9,991 bases of DNA from Caulobacteraceae bacterium (GCA_028291305.1 JAQGII010000037.1:1-9991), one strand, 5' to 3'. Positions 1 to 7,431 are shown, counted from the stretch's first letter. A program made the numbers and translations. Notes: generated by a model not told the origin, from the letters alone.

Positions 1-493
1 CGTCCGCAGCTTCGGTCGACAGGCGGGTGATCCGCTCCATCACCTCCGGGTGGGCTGTCCAGCCAGCGGCGGTATTGAGCACAAGCCGATCAACGACCTC
101 GGGATGATGCACGGCAAGTTGCGATGCGATCCAGCCTCCAATCGACTCGCCCGAGATGTGGGCGCGGTCCCGGCCAAGAGCCTTCAGCACCGCCAGGACG
201 TGGGCGGTGTAGTCCGGCAGTTCGTAGCCGATAGCAGGCTTGTCGGTCCACCCGTGGCCGATGGCGTCAATCGCCACCGTCCAGAAGTGCTCTGCATGCG
301 GCCCGAGCGTACGGCTGTAGGCCTCCGCATGGCCGCCGATGCCGTGAAGTAGCAGAAGCAGCGGCTTGTCCGGGCTGCCGGCGCTGAGATAGCGGGTCCG
401 CACGCCATCCGCGTCCAGGAAGCCTTGTGTGAAGGCAACTTGGCGCAGATCGGCCCAAACAGACGAGAAAGGGGCGGGGCTTGCGGGGCTCAT
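1..493 (-). CDS. alpha/beta hydrolase, meta-cleavage-product (C-C) hydrolase type, partial
   Basis: Predicted cytoplasmic serine hydrolase that probably cleaves the C-C bond of the ring-fission product made by the neighbouring dioxygenase (the MhpC/BphD/XylF role). Only the first 164 residues are present; the C-terminal part, with the expected catalytic Asp and His, lies beyond the left edge. Visible are the oxyanion-hole motif LLLLLHGIGG (about residues 45-54), a D-x-x-G-H-G segment (75-81) and the nucleophile elbow G-E-S-I-G-G with Ser117. The start ATG overlaps the stop of the upstream VOC gene as ATGA and is preceded by GGAGG seven bases away, so translation is probably coupled. Family members usually have about 270-290 residues. 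Characterised C-C hydrolases mostly read GNSMGG at the elbow, so Glu in the second position leaves room for a different acyl or ester substrate. The alpha/beta hydrolase fold is clear; the C-C hydrolase role rests mainly on context. Confidence 0.85.
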   Translation of the reverse strand, partial: MSPASPAPFSSVWADLRQVAFTQGFLDADGVRTRYLSAGSPDKPLLLLLHGIGGHAEAYSRTLGPHAEHFWTVAIDAIGHGWTDKPAIGYELPDYTAHVLAVLKALGRDRAHISGESIGGWIASQLAVHHPEVVDRLVLNTAAGWTAHPEVMERITRLSTEAAD

Positions 494-972
494 TGTGCAG
501 CCTCCACCTCAGCGCCCATCGGCGCCGGCGGCTGCATGAACTCAACCGTATGGCCGTCCGGCCCACGGACATAGACCACGACGGCGCCGCTCGGGAGGCG
601 TTGGGGCTCGCCCTGCGGCTTCCAGCCTACCAGTCCGCTCCGGGCCAGGACCTCGTCCATGTCCTCCACCGTGAACGTGACGTGGGCCGACCCCACGTCG
701 CAGGGTCGCTGGACCAGAGTTCGGCGATCGTCAGGGGCACTGTATTCCAGCAGTTCGATCCGGTAGCCGTCGGTCGTCACCACCATGGCGTTTGATAGGT
801 CCGCGCCGGGGACGCCGACGATGTTTTCCATCACCGGGCCGCCGCCGAGGGTCTTGCGGTAATCGAGCGTGAAGCCAAGGGCCCCAACCCAGAACTTCAG
901 CGCCTCGTCGATGGAGGAGACGGTCAGCCCGGTATGTTCGGTCTTACGGATGAGCGGGACTGCGTCGGTCAT
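490..972 (-). CDS. single-domain VOC (glyoxalase/dioxygenase-fold) protein
   Basis: A 160-residue protein of the vicinal oxygen chelate superfamily, with paired beta-alpha-beta-beta-beta modules. The four positions expected to bind a divalent metal are all filled: His13 (HTGLTV), Glu73 (RIELLEY), His97 (SAHVTFTV) and Glu144 (HTVEFMQ). This resembles glyoxalase I or methylmalonyl-CoA epimerase-like proteins rather than a two-domain type I extradiol dioxygenase, which is about twice as long. The start at 972 is chosen because GGAG lies eight bases upstream. An in-frame ATG at 993 overlaps the SDR stop as ATGA and would add seven residues, but it has no convincing ribosome site. The stop overlaps the hydrolase start. 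The reaction is unknown; within a ring-cleavage operon it could be an isomerase, an epimerase or an accessory lyase. Superfamily membership is secure, function is not. Confidence 0.85.
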   Translation of the reverse strand: MTDAVPLIRKTEHTGLTVSSIDEALKFWVGALGFTLDYRKTLGGGPVMENIVGVPGADLSNAMVVTTDGYRIELLEYSAPDDRRTLVQRPCDVGSAHVTFTVEDMDEVLARSGLVGWKPQGEPQRLPSGAVVVYVRGPDGHTVEFMQPPAPMGAEVEAAQ

Positions 973-989
973 TGTGTTTTCTCCGGTGT

Positions 990-1727
990 TCATGCGACCA
1001 GCTGCCCGCCGCTGACGTCCAGGATATCGCCCGTCAGGTACGAGCAGCCCATGGCGAACAGGTAAGCGAGAGCGATCTCTTGCGGCTGGGCGATGCGCTG
1101 GAGCGGAACATGCGCCGTCGTCTTGCGGATGAAGTCCGCCCGCGCGGCTTCGGGCATCGCGTCATAGGTGGTCGTCGCCGTGACGCCCGGCGCAACGACG
1201 TTGATCCGCCGTGGCGCGATTTCCTTGGCTAGTTGCCGCGCCGCCGCCTCGATCGCCGAGTTCGCTGCGCCGATCATGGAGTGGTTGGCCATTCCGGCCC
1301 GACTCGCCACGCCTGAGGTCAAGGTGATCGAGCCGTTCTGGCCTAGGTGGGGCAGCGCCGCTTGCACCACCCGGTACTGGCTCCAGAACTTCCCGTTGAA
1401 GTATTCGGCCGCAGCATCGAGGTGCATGTTGGGTGCGGTGGTGTCGATGCCCAGTCGCGCCGCGGACTCGTGGACGGTCATGGCGACATGATCGACGGCG
1501 CCGATCGTCTCGAACAACGACTGCAAGGCCGCAAAGTCCTTGGCGTCGACCGAGTGGACCGTGATCTTCGCGTCTCGGGTTCGCACGCTTTCAAGCGCGT
1601 CCCGGTTGCGCGCAGCAACGTGGACCCTGGCGCCGGCGGCGGACGCTCCAAGCGCCACCTCGAGACCAATGCCCGCGCTGCCGCCGATAACGACGACCGT
1701 AGAGCCTGCAAGTTCGCCTAAAGTCAT
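990..1727 (-). CDS. atypical SDR-fold protein lacking the catalytic Tyr/Lys
   Basis: A 245-residue short-chain dehydrogenase/reductase-fold protein. The N-terminal dinucleotide-binding motif GGSAGIG (residues 15-21) is intact, as are a Ser in TLTSGVAS (about 138), the downstream VAPG motif and a C-terminal LTGDILDVSGGQ segment. The usual YxxxK active site is missing: the aligned stretch around residues 146-165 (HSMIGAANSAIEAAARQ) has no Tyr and no Lys, and the usual NNAG motif reads VAMTVHE. I recall atypical SDRs with a similar A-N-x-A-x-E-A arrangement, so this is probably a real subfamily and not a mutation. It may bind NAD(P) yet not be a standard alcohol dehydrogenase. The start at 1727 follows GGAG by six bases; an earlier in-frame ATG at 1796 lies inside mhpB and lacks support. 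The gene sits 20 nt after mhpB and its stop touches the VOC gene. Confidence 0.88.
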   Translation of the reverse strand: MTLGELAGSTVVVIGGSAGIGLEVALGASAAGARVHVAARNRDALESVRTRDAKITVHSVDAKDFAALQSLFETIGAVDHVAMTVHESAARLGIDTTAPNMHLDAAAEYFNGKFWSQYRVVQAALPHLGQNGSITLTSGVASRAGMANHSMIGAANSAIEAAARQLAKEIAPRRINVVAPGVTATTTYDAMPEAARADFIRKTTAHVPLQRIAQPQEIALAYLFAMGCSYLTGDILDVSGGQLVA

Positions 1728-1747
1728 TGAAGTCTCCAATGGGTCAT

Positions 1748-2692
1748 TTACGCCGCCAGCCGGTTGGCGGAGGCGATCGCGAAGCCGGCGATCCACTCCG
1801 GAACCGGGCGGTAGTAGTGGCTGTGGAATTCATACCTCTCGCCCGCTCCGGTGGCGGCGAGCGCAGCGATCCATGTGCGGACTTCGTGCGCCGAAGCGCC
1901 CGCCTCGCGGTTGATCTCGTCGTTCTTGAACTGGTCGAACACCTGCGCATCGCCTTGCGTGGCCAAGGCGATGAACCGCCGATCCCATTCAGGATTCAGC
2001 GGCTTGACCGCCGGGTCTGCTGCCGCAAGGTTGCGGGCGGCGGCCATGAGCCGGGTCAGGCGCGCCGTCGTGACGGCCTCGTCCGGATTGCGGCCGTCGA
2101 TCAGGCGGCGGACTATTTCAGGATCGGCCCCCTTGATCTGCGGCACCGGCGGCTCGTGCGACAATCCGCCAGATCCAACGAACAGGACCCGCTTATCCAG
2201 AGTGGCGGCATACTTCCCGACGGCTTCGCCCAGCAGGCGTGCGCGTTTGCAGCTTGCGAAGGGTGGGGCGACGGAATTGATGAAGATCGGAACGATCGGC
2301 GGGCTTGTTAGGGATCCGAACAGAGCCTTCAACGGCTCAGTGAAGCCGTGGTCAATCTGCATCCGGTAGGAGATAGCCACGTCCACCTCGGCGGCGAGGA
2401 CGGACCGCACGCACGCCTCGGCTTCCACGGTTGCGACATTGACGGGCCCTGAAAGGGAGCCGAAGTCGCCCAGAGCCTCAGCTGCTACACCGATACAGAA
2501 CTGTGGCATCAAATCGTAGAAGAAGCCGTTGAAGTGATCTGGAGCGAAGAGGAAGACGATTTCCGGGTCGAATGCGGTCACGCGGGCCCTGAGGGCGTCT
2601 ACGGCCGCCTCAATCTCAGCCACCACGATGGGTTCAGGATCGAGCATGCCTCGCAGTGGTGTGTGGGACAGCAAAGCTGAGAGGACACTCAT
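1748..2692 (-). CDS. mhpB: 2,3-dihydroxyphenylpropionate/2,3-dihydroxycinnamate 1,2-dioxygenase (MhpB family)
   Basis: Class III (LigB-type) extradiol dioxygenase, an Fe(II) enzyme of the cytoplasm. In the Mhp pathway it opens the ring of 3-(2,3-dihydroxyphenyl)propanoate or the matching cinnamate, giving a 2-hydroxy-6-oxo-nona-dienedioate that MhpC hydrolyses. The protein has 314 residues, which is the length I recall for E. coli MhpB, and shares long recognisable blocks: LFAPDHFNGFFYD (48-60), SYRMQIDHGF with His115, VLFVGSGGLSHEPPVP with His179, HPLNP-like KPLNPEWD (230-237) and YYRPVPEWIAGF (293-304). His115 and His179 match the catalytic histidines known for the family. GAGG lies about nine bases before the ATG. 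It is the first gene of the leftward operon and diverges from the TonB receptor gene. The substrate may be a substituted dihydroxyphenylpropanoid; family assignment is strong, exact substrate inferred. Confidence 0.93.
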   Translation of the reverse strand: MSVLSALLSHTPLRGMLDPEPIVVAEIEAAVDALRARVTAFDPEIVFLFAPDHFNGFFYDLMPQFCIGVAAEALGDFGSLSGPVNVATVEAEACVRSVLAAEVDVAISYRMQIDHGFTEPLKALFGSLTSPPIVPIFINSVAPPFASCKRARLLGEAVGKYAATLDKRVLFVGSGGLSHEPPVPQIKGADPEIVRRLIDGRNPDEAVTTARLTRLMAAARNLAAADPAVKPLNPEWDRRFIALATQGDAQVFDQFKNDEINREAGASAHEVRTWIAALAATGAGERYEFHSHYYRPVPEWIAGFAIASANRLAA

Positions 2693-2766
2693 CGGGGCTC
2701 GCCTCTGATCGATTGGGTCCTAGCTTGAGAGGATAGCTGTCCTTCGACCATCCGGTTCTGGCGCTT

Positions 2767-2850
2767 GTGCACTAAGTGCCCGCTGGCTCGCCGAGGACTC
2801 CGCAGATTTTACGGCGGCGACGTGGTCCGGGAAGCGTGCACCCCGTGCAC
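2767..2850. promoter_or_regulatory. candidate operator: three GTGCAC hexamers plus palindrome
   Basis: The self-complementary hexamer GTGCAC occurs at 2767-2772, 2836-2841 and 2845-2850. The last two are spaced nine bases start to start (GTGCACCCCGTGCAC). The first overlaps a perfect 11-base palindrome, GCACTAAGTGC, at 2769-2779. Placement in a divergent catabolic promoter region fits a repressor or activator binding site. No protein can be assigned, and chance in GC-rich DNA is not excluded. Confidence 0.3.
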
Positions 2851-2904
2851 CATCCGAGTTTCCCGATCGCGGCGACGCAATCCCGGTGTCCAATGAAAAA
2901 AAAC

Positions 2905-2910
2905 GGGAGG
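2905..2910 (+). promoter_or_regulatory. ribosome binding site deciding the receptor start
   Basis: GGGAGG, six bases before the ATG at 2917, is the strongest Shine-Dalgarno sequence near this gene. It favours 2917 over the in-frame ATGs at 2776 and 2893, neither of which has a comparable site. The resulting protein also begins directly with a well-formed signal peptide. Confidence 0.75.
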
Positions 2911-2916
2911 TTTAGG

Positions 2917-5301
2917 ATGCGCTCACTCGATCAAACATTGCGGACTTCGTCGTCGCGATTGCCGCTTATCGCCAGTGCTCTGCTGGTGATGGCTGCTCGC
3001 CCCGCTCTTGCTCAGTCAGCGGGGAGCGCGGTCCCGCCCTCTCCGCCAGTGTCGGCTTCTGCAGGTCCCTCGGACGGCGCAGCAGGATCTGTGTCCGCCT
3101 CGCCACCCGCAGATGCCGGTCAGACCAGCGAGATCGGTGAAGTCGTGGTCACGGCACGGAAGTTTCGGGAATCGGCGATCGCGGTTCCCGTGTCCATCAC
3201 CTCCATGTCCGCCGCGCAGGTGCAGTCCCGAAACATCGTTTCGCTCGACACCCTTTCGACTTTCGTGCCCGGCTTTACGTTCGCCAACGGCGCAACCGGA
3301 ACGTTCCGCACAATGCGGGGCGGCGGATCGACGGGATCAAGCTTCTCCTTCGATCAGTCTACGGGCCTGTTCATCGACGACGTGTCGTACGGACGTAACG
3401 AACAAGGCCGCCTGCCGATTTTCGACCTGGATAACATCGACGTCTTGCGCGGTCCCCAGCCGATAACGTTCGGCAACAGCACCACAGCCGGCGCGGTCAC
3501 CTTGACCACCCGCAAACCGGGCGATGTGTATGAGGCTGACGCCTCCGCGCTCTACGAGTTCGAAAATCGAGAGACCAATCTGCGCGCCGGCGTGACGATT
3601 CCGGTCAACGACAAGGTGTCTATCCGTGTCTCTGGCTACTACGACAGCCTCCAAAAGGGATGGATTGACAATATTTTCGGCGGCCAAAGCTCCTACGGGC
3701 CAAACAACCGGGACGCGGCTGGGCGCATCATCTTGCTGGCCAAGCCAACCGATCGGCTAACTGTCACCCTAAAGTACGAATACGACCAGACCGAGAGCAC
3801 TGGCACGGATCTGGTTCCGTACGGCAATGCCCTCAACAATCCCCTTACACCTGTAGTTGGACTCGGCACGACTGTGAACAAGGGGCAGGGCTCGCCATTC
3901 AATGTGCCAGCGGACTACCTGCACATGAGTCAGAACAATTATTTTGGGCAGATCAAGTACGATCTCGGATTTGCCCAGATCACCTCTACGACCAACTACT
4001 GGGATTTCCAGTGGAACCAAGGTGCCAATTCAGCCCAAACTGCGGTGCCCCTCTCGTTCTTCAACACGCTGGACCATTATAATGAACTCAGCAACGAGAC
4101 GCGCCTTTCCGGAAATATACTAGAAAACCTCAGCTACCTTGTCGGCACCTATTTCAATCATGGCCAGCAAGATGCGAAGACCATCCTGAGCCTCAATCAA
4201 GCCGGCCTTGGGGTTCCCAATCCAGCGCCCCCGTTTGCGCGTCTGACGGACCTGGCGATGAAGGTCACCACATTTTCGGGATTCGCCGACTTCACTTGGA
4301 AGATCACGGACAAACTGCAACTGGAGCCTGGAATCCGGGTGGCCAAGGTGTGGCGGACGGGCGACCAACTCCTCACTGGCGCCGACGTAATCTCGGGCGC
4401 TCCCAACCCGACGTTCAATCCCTATGTACCGACAGTCGCTGGCGGCGTGGTCCACAATTTTGCCGGTCTCTCAGCCCCGGAAACCCACGTCGAGCCCCAA
4501 GTCGTCCTCAGCTATCGCGCCGATGCGAACCTGAATTTCTTCGCCCGCGCCGCTCGCGCTGTGAAGGCCGGCGGCATCGACTGGTCGGCCACCAGCGCCA
4601 ACCCGTCTCAAGCGATCTTCCGTCCCGAAACGGCGACGGACTTCGAGGCGGGCTTCAAGTCGCGCTGGCTGGACCGGCGACTCGAGTTCAACCTCACCGC
4701 CTTCCATACCGACTACGCCAACCTGCAGGTCTCGGTGCTCGCGGCGGGGCGTTTTATCACCACCAACGCTGGGGCCTCGGTAAGCCAAGGCTTTGAGGCC
4801 GAGACGTCTGCCAAGCCCTTCCACGCTCTGACGGTGTCCGGGTCGCTCGCCTATCTCGATGCGCACTACACCAGCTTCGCGAACGGGACTTGCACCGTCC
4901 AGCAATCTCTTACCCTGCCAAGTCCATGCTCTCGAGACCTGAGCGGGCAGACGACGCCGTTCGCCTCGAAATGGAGCGCCACCGGTCGTGCGGAATATGC
5001 GTTCGAACTGCCCCACGGCGTTCTGACGCCGTCTGTCGAGGTCAACTTCCGCAGCGCCTACAACGCCAGTTCGGCCGACGACCCGTTAGCCCAGCAACCG
5101 GGCCTCACCTTGGTCAACAGTCGGCTGGAATACGTTCCGGAGGGTGCAAAGTGGCGGATCGCGCTCTACGGCAAGAACCTGACCAACCAACTCTACACCA
5201 ACTTCGTTGCGGCCGGGAGCTCCGCGCTGATCCGGGGCGGAAGCAGCGCCACCGTTGAACGCCTGCGTCAGGTCGGCCTGCAGGTGAGCGCGCAGTTTTG
5301 A
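2917..5301 (+). CDS. TonB-dependent outer-membrane receptor
   Basis: Outer-membrane beta-barrel receptor of 794 residues, driven by TonB-ExbBD, expected to import a substrate too large or scarce for porins. A signal peptide spans residues 1-32 (hydrophobic LIASALLVMAA, cleavage after ALA). A Pro/Ser/Ala-rich linker follows (about 33-70), then a TonB box EVVVTAR (75-81) and a plug domain to about residue 200. The plug contains the family hallmark IDVLRGPQ (174-181) and GNSTTAGAVTLTTRKP. The rest is a 22-strand-type barrel rich in alternating aromatic residues. The protein ends QVSAQF with a terminal Phe, as outer-membrane proteins do. The substrate is not readable; position opposite mhpB and before two MFS genes suggests an aromatic compound or conjugate rather than iron-siderophore, but that is inference. 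The next gene starts inside its stop codon. Confidence 0.93.
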   Translation: MRSLDQTLRTSSSRLPLIASALLVMAARPALAQSAGSAVPPSPPVSASAGPSDGAAGSVSASPPADAGQTSEIGEVVVTARKFRESAIAVPVSITSMSAAQVQSRNIVSLDTLSTFVPGFTFANGATGTFRTMRGGGSTGSSFSFDQSTGLFIDDVSYGRNEQGRLPIFDLDNIDVLRGPQPITFGNSTTAGAVTLTTRKPGDVYEADASALYEFENRETNLRAGVTIPVNDKVSIRVSGYYDSLQKGWIDNIFGGQSSYGPNNRDAAGRIILLAKPTDRLTVTLKYEYDQTESTGTDLVPYGNALNNPLTPVVGLGTTVNKGQGSPFNVPADYLHMSQNNYFGQIKYDLGFAQITSTTNYWDFQWNQGANSAQTAVPLSFFNTLDHYNELSNETRLSGNILENLSYLVGTYFNHGQQDAKTILSLNQAGLGVPNPAPPFARLTDLAMKVTTFSGFADFTWKITDKLQLEPGIRVAKVWRTGDQLLTGADVISGAPNPTFNPYVPTVAGGVVHNFAGLSAPETHVEPQVVLSYRADANLNFFARAARAVKAGGIDWSATSANPSQAIFRPETATDFEAGFKSRWLDRRLEFNLTAFHTDYANLQVSVLAAGRFITTNAGASVSQGFEAETSAKPFHALTVSGSLAYLDAHYTSFANGTCTVQQSLTLPSPCSRDLSGQTTPFASKWSATGRAEYAFELPHGVLTPSVEVNFRSAYNASSADDPLAQQPGLTLVNSRLEYVPEGAKWRIALYGKNLTNQLYTNFVAAGSSALIRGGSSATVERLRQVGLQVSAQF

Positions 5302-6593
5302 CGCTCCGGGTTGACGCGCACCCAAGTCAGAAGGCGGCCTTCACGCCAGCCGCGCCGGCCGCCGCCCTGGAGCCGGGGCGGCGGCCTTACCGGTGGTTGA
5401 TCCTCGCCACGATGGTCCTGGTGTTCTTTTCCACCTACTTTATCCGCTTGGCCTGGACCAATGTGTCGGCGAGCACCGCCCGCTCCCTCGGCTCCTCGGC
5501 ATCCGAACTTGGCCTGTTCTTCACCTTCTTCTACACCGGCTATGTCACAACGAATGTCCTGGGCGGTCTGTTCGTCGATCGGCTTGGGGGGCGCGGGGTC
5601 CTTATCTTGACCTTCGGCGCCTTCGCCTTGGCCACGGCGACGTTTGGCCTGGTCTCCACTCCTGACGAGGGTCTGCTCACTCAGTTAGCCATGGGCGCGG
5701 CTTCGGGAAGCTTCTACGCCGCCATCGTCAAGATCGTCGCCCCCTGGTTCTCCGAACGAGAGCGGGGGTTCGCCTTCTCCCTGATTGCCATGGCGGGGCC
5801 CTTCGCCATCGTCATTGCCAACCTCCTCTATCCGGTCCTGATCCCGCGCCTAGGCTGGAACGGGCTCTACGAAATGCTCGGCATCTATGCCGCGGCCGTT
5901 ACCCTGATCACCATGCTGGTGGTGCGGGAGGTCGGCCACTCGACGGCTCGTCCGGGCACCCGCGCCTGTTCACCGTCCTCGCCACCGCCAGCCCCCCGCC
6001 TGGACCGGCAACTGTTGCTGATCAGCGCGGCCGGGTTCGGGGCCAGTTGGGGCACTTACGGCTTCACCTTCTGCTCCAATCTCCTTTTGGTGAAGAGCCA
6101 CCGTTTCGACGCCGCTGATGCGGCGATCGTGGCCACTCTCTTCGGCGTGGGCGGCACGGTCGCCATTCCCCTCTACGGCCTGCTATCGGACCGGATCGCC
6201 CGCCACCGCCCTCAGATGGTCATCCTCGGCTTGCTAGTGTTCCCAGCTGCCCTTGCCCTCTTCGGCGTCCAATCGACCTTGATCGGCTTCAGCATTGCCG
6301 GCTTCTTGCTTGGCATAGCCGCCTATGCCTTCTGGCCCCTGTTCAGCGCCATGCTAGCCGACTTCATGGACCACGGTCGTCTAGGGGCGTCCGCGGGCAT
6401 TGCCAATGCCTCCTGGCAGTCGGCCAATGTCGTTGTTCCCTTTGTAGCGGGCCTCATCATTGACAAGACCGGATCCCTAGCGGCCGCGCTCTTCAGCTTG
6501 GCGCTGGGGCCGATCTTTGGCGCGCTGTGCCTGGTCCTTTTGATCCGCGAGCAGGCGCGAACGCGCCGCGCAACCTTCGGAGAGATGTCGTGA
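5298..6593 (+). CDS. MFS transporter (organic-acid/anion-type importer likely)
   Basis: Inner-membrane transporter of 431 residues with about twelve predicted hydrophobic segments. The MFS motif A is clear between helices 2 and 3 (GGLFVDRLGGRG, residues 89-100), and APWFSERERGFAF (148-160) resembles the helix 4-5 loop of anion-transporting MFS members. A Pro/Ser-rich cytoplasmic loop (about 214-236) divides the halves. No ATG is available before the first helix, so the start is taken as TTG at 5298, which overlaps the receptor's TGA. AGGTGAG lies about ten bases upstream. This implies translation coupled to the receptor. It probably moves the compound delivered by the receptor from periplasm to cytoplasm. 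Export is possible. Fold assignment is firm, substrate unknown. Confidence 0.88.
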   Translation: MTLRVDAHPSQKAAFTPAAPAAALEPGRRPYRWLILATMVLVFFSTYFIRLAWTNVSASTARSLGSSASELGLFFTFFYTGYVTTNVLGGLFVDRLGGRGVLILTFGAFALATATFGLVSTPDEGLLTQLAMGAASGSFYAAIVKIVAPWFSERERGFAFSLIAMAGPFAIVIANLLYPVLIPRLGWNGLYEMLGIYAAAVTLITMLVVREVGHSTARPGTRACSPSSPPPAPRLDRQLLLISAAGFGASWGTYGFTFCSNLLLVKSHRFDAADAAIVATLFGVGGTVAIPLYGLLSDRIARHRPQMVILGLLVFPAALALFGVQSTLIGFSIAGFLLGIAAYAFWPLFSAMLADFMDHGRLGASAGIANASWQSANVVVPFVAGLIIDKTGSLAAALFSLALGPIFGALCLVLLIREQARTRRATFGEMS

Positions 6594-7372
6594 TTGACCA
6601 ATCCGCCAGAGGCGAACTGAAGAACAAGATCGCCTTGATCACCGGGGCCGGCTCCGGCATCGGACGCGAGACCGCCCGTGTGTTTGTGCGGGAGGGAGCC
6701 GTCGTCGCGCTGGCGGATCGGAACCTGGGGGCTGCCGAGGAAACGCTGGCCCAGATCGAAGCCGACGGGGGCCGGGGGATCGCGCTCCTGATGGACGTTA
6801 CGGACGCGGCGACCGTCGCCGCCGGGGTGGCCCGGTGCGTCGAGGACTTCGGCCGGCTCGACGTCGCTTTCAACAACGCGGGCCTCGGGACGGTCGAGGC
6901 AGGGTGCGCTGGCCAGCCACTCGACGAGATTGAGATGGAATCCTGGAGCCGACTTATCGCCACTAACCTGACGGGCGTGTGGCTGTGCATGAAGTACGAG
7001 TTGCAGGTCATGAAGGCGCAGCGGTCTGGCGTGATCGCCAACATGGGCTCCATCGCCGGAATGGTAGGCTTCGCCGGGACCGGCGCCTACGTCGCCAGCA
7101 AGCACGGCGTGCTCGGTCTCACTCGCACGGCGGCCCTCGACTACGGGGCGTACGGGGTTCGCGTGAATGCGGTCTGTGCCGGGCGCATCGCCACACCCTT
7201 GATTAAGACCCAGATGGCCACGGGCTCAGCGGATCTGGCGCAGAAAACCGCATTGGGGCGCCTGGGAGAAGCACAGGAAGTGGCCGAATTGGTCAGCTGG
7301 CTCGCTTCGGACAGGTCTTCCTACGCCACAGGTTCGGCGGTGGTTCTTGACGGTGGGCAAACCGCAGGATGA
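6590..7372 (+). CDS. classical SDR family NAD(P)-dependent dehydrogenase
   Basis: Cytoplasmic short-chain dehydrogenase/reductase of 260 residues, expected to oxidise or reduce an alcohol/ketone. Every classical motif is present: TGAGSGIG (18-25) for the cofactor, NNAG (95-98), Asn126 in ATNLTG, Ser154 in NMGSIAG, and Tyr167/Lys171 in YVASK. Asp43 in LADRN at the end of the second beta strand suggests a preference for NAD over NADP. The start is GTG at 6590, overlapping the transporter stop as GTGA, with GGAGAG five bases upstream. It probably acts on a side chain or a dihydrodiol of the imported compound; the sequence does not say which. It contrasts with the other SDR in the window, which lacks the Tyr and Lys. 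Confidence 0.92.
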   Translation: MIDQSARGELKNKIALITGAGSGIGRETARVFVREGAVVALADRNLGAAEETLAQIEADGGRGIALLMDVTDAATVAAGVARCVEDFGRLDVAFNNAGLGTVEAGCAGQPLDEIEMESWSRLIATNLTGVWLCMKYELQVMKAQRSGVIANMGSIAGMVGFAGTGAYVASKHGVLGLTRTAALDYGAYGVRVNAVCAGRIATPLIKTQMATGSADLAQKTALGRLGEAQEVAELVSWLASDRSSYATGSAVVLDGGQTAG

Positions 7373-7431
7373 GCGGCGGCGGCGGCGAGAACACCTCGCA
7401 AAGTATTGGGCGGTTCGGGCCAATCCAATGA
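7369..7431 (+). CDS. possible 20-residue coupling peptide between SDR and second MFS gene
   Basis: A tiny ORF begins MSGGGGENT and ends RFGPIQ. Its ATG overlaps the SDR stop as ATGA (7369-7372), and its TGA overlaps the ATG of the next transporter as ATGA (7428-7431). The transporter start has no clear ribosome site of its own, so ribosomes could be handed along through this ORF. The poly-Gly run comes from a CGG-type triplet repeat. No homology can be judged at this length, and it may be a chance ORF. Confidence 0.3.
   Translation: MSGGGGENTSQSIGRFGPIQ

Larger units (their letters stand above)
2693..2916. promoter_or_regulatory. divergent intergenic control region between mhpB and the TonB receptor gene
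   Basis: This 224-base gap separates two gene clusters transcribed away from each other, so it must contain both promoters. I see no convincing sigma70 -35/-10 pair on either strand. It contains three GTGCAC hexamers and an 11-base palindrome, described separately. Toward the right end there is a run of eight A residues (2896-2903), unusual in this GC-rich sequence, just before the receptor's ribosome site. No regulator gene lies in the window, so control presumably comes from a gene elsewhere. Confidence 0.6.

Noticed and set aside
490..972. Type I extradiol dioxygenase (second ring-cleavage enzyme)
   Set aside because: At 160 residues it has only one VOC unit, whereas type I extradiol dioxygenases have two; metal ligands alone do not establish that function.
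1728..1796. Longer start for the atypical SDR at 1796
   Set aside because: The extension overlaps the end of mhpB, has no ribosome site and is absent from the SDR fold; ATG 1727 has GGAG six bases upstream.
1727..2311. Plus-strand open frame of 194 codons opposite mhpB
   Set aside because: It lies antisense to a convincingly conserved dioxygenase, is Arg/Gly/Asp-rich as expected of a GC-driven shadow, and has no recognisable motif.
2776..2916. Upstream in-frame starts for the TonB receptor at 2776 and 2893
   Set aside because: They would put a basic, low-complexity stretch before the signal peptide and lack ribosome sites; GGGAGG with correct spacing points to 2917.
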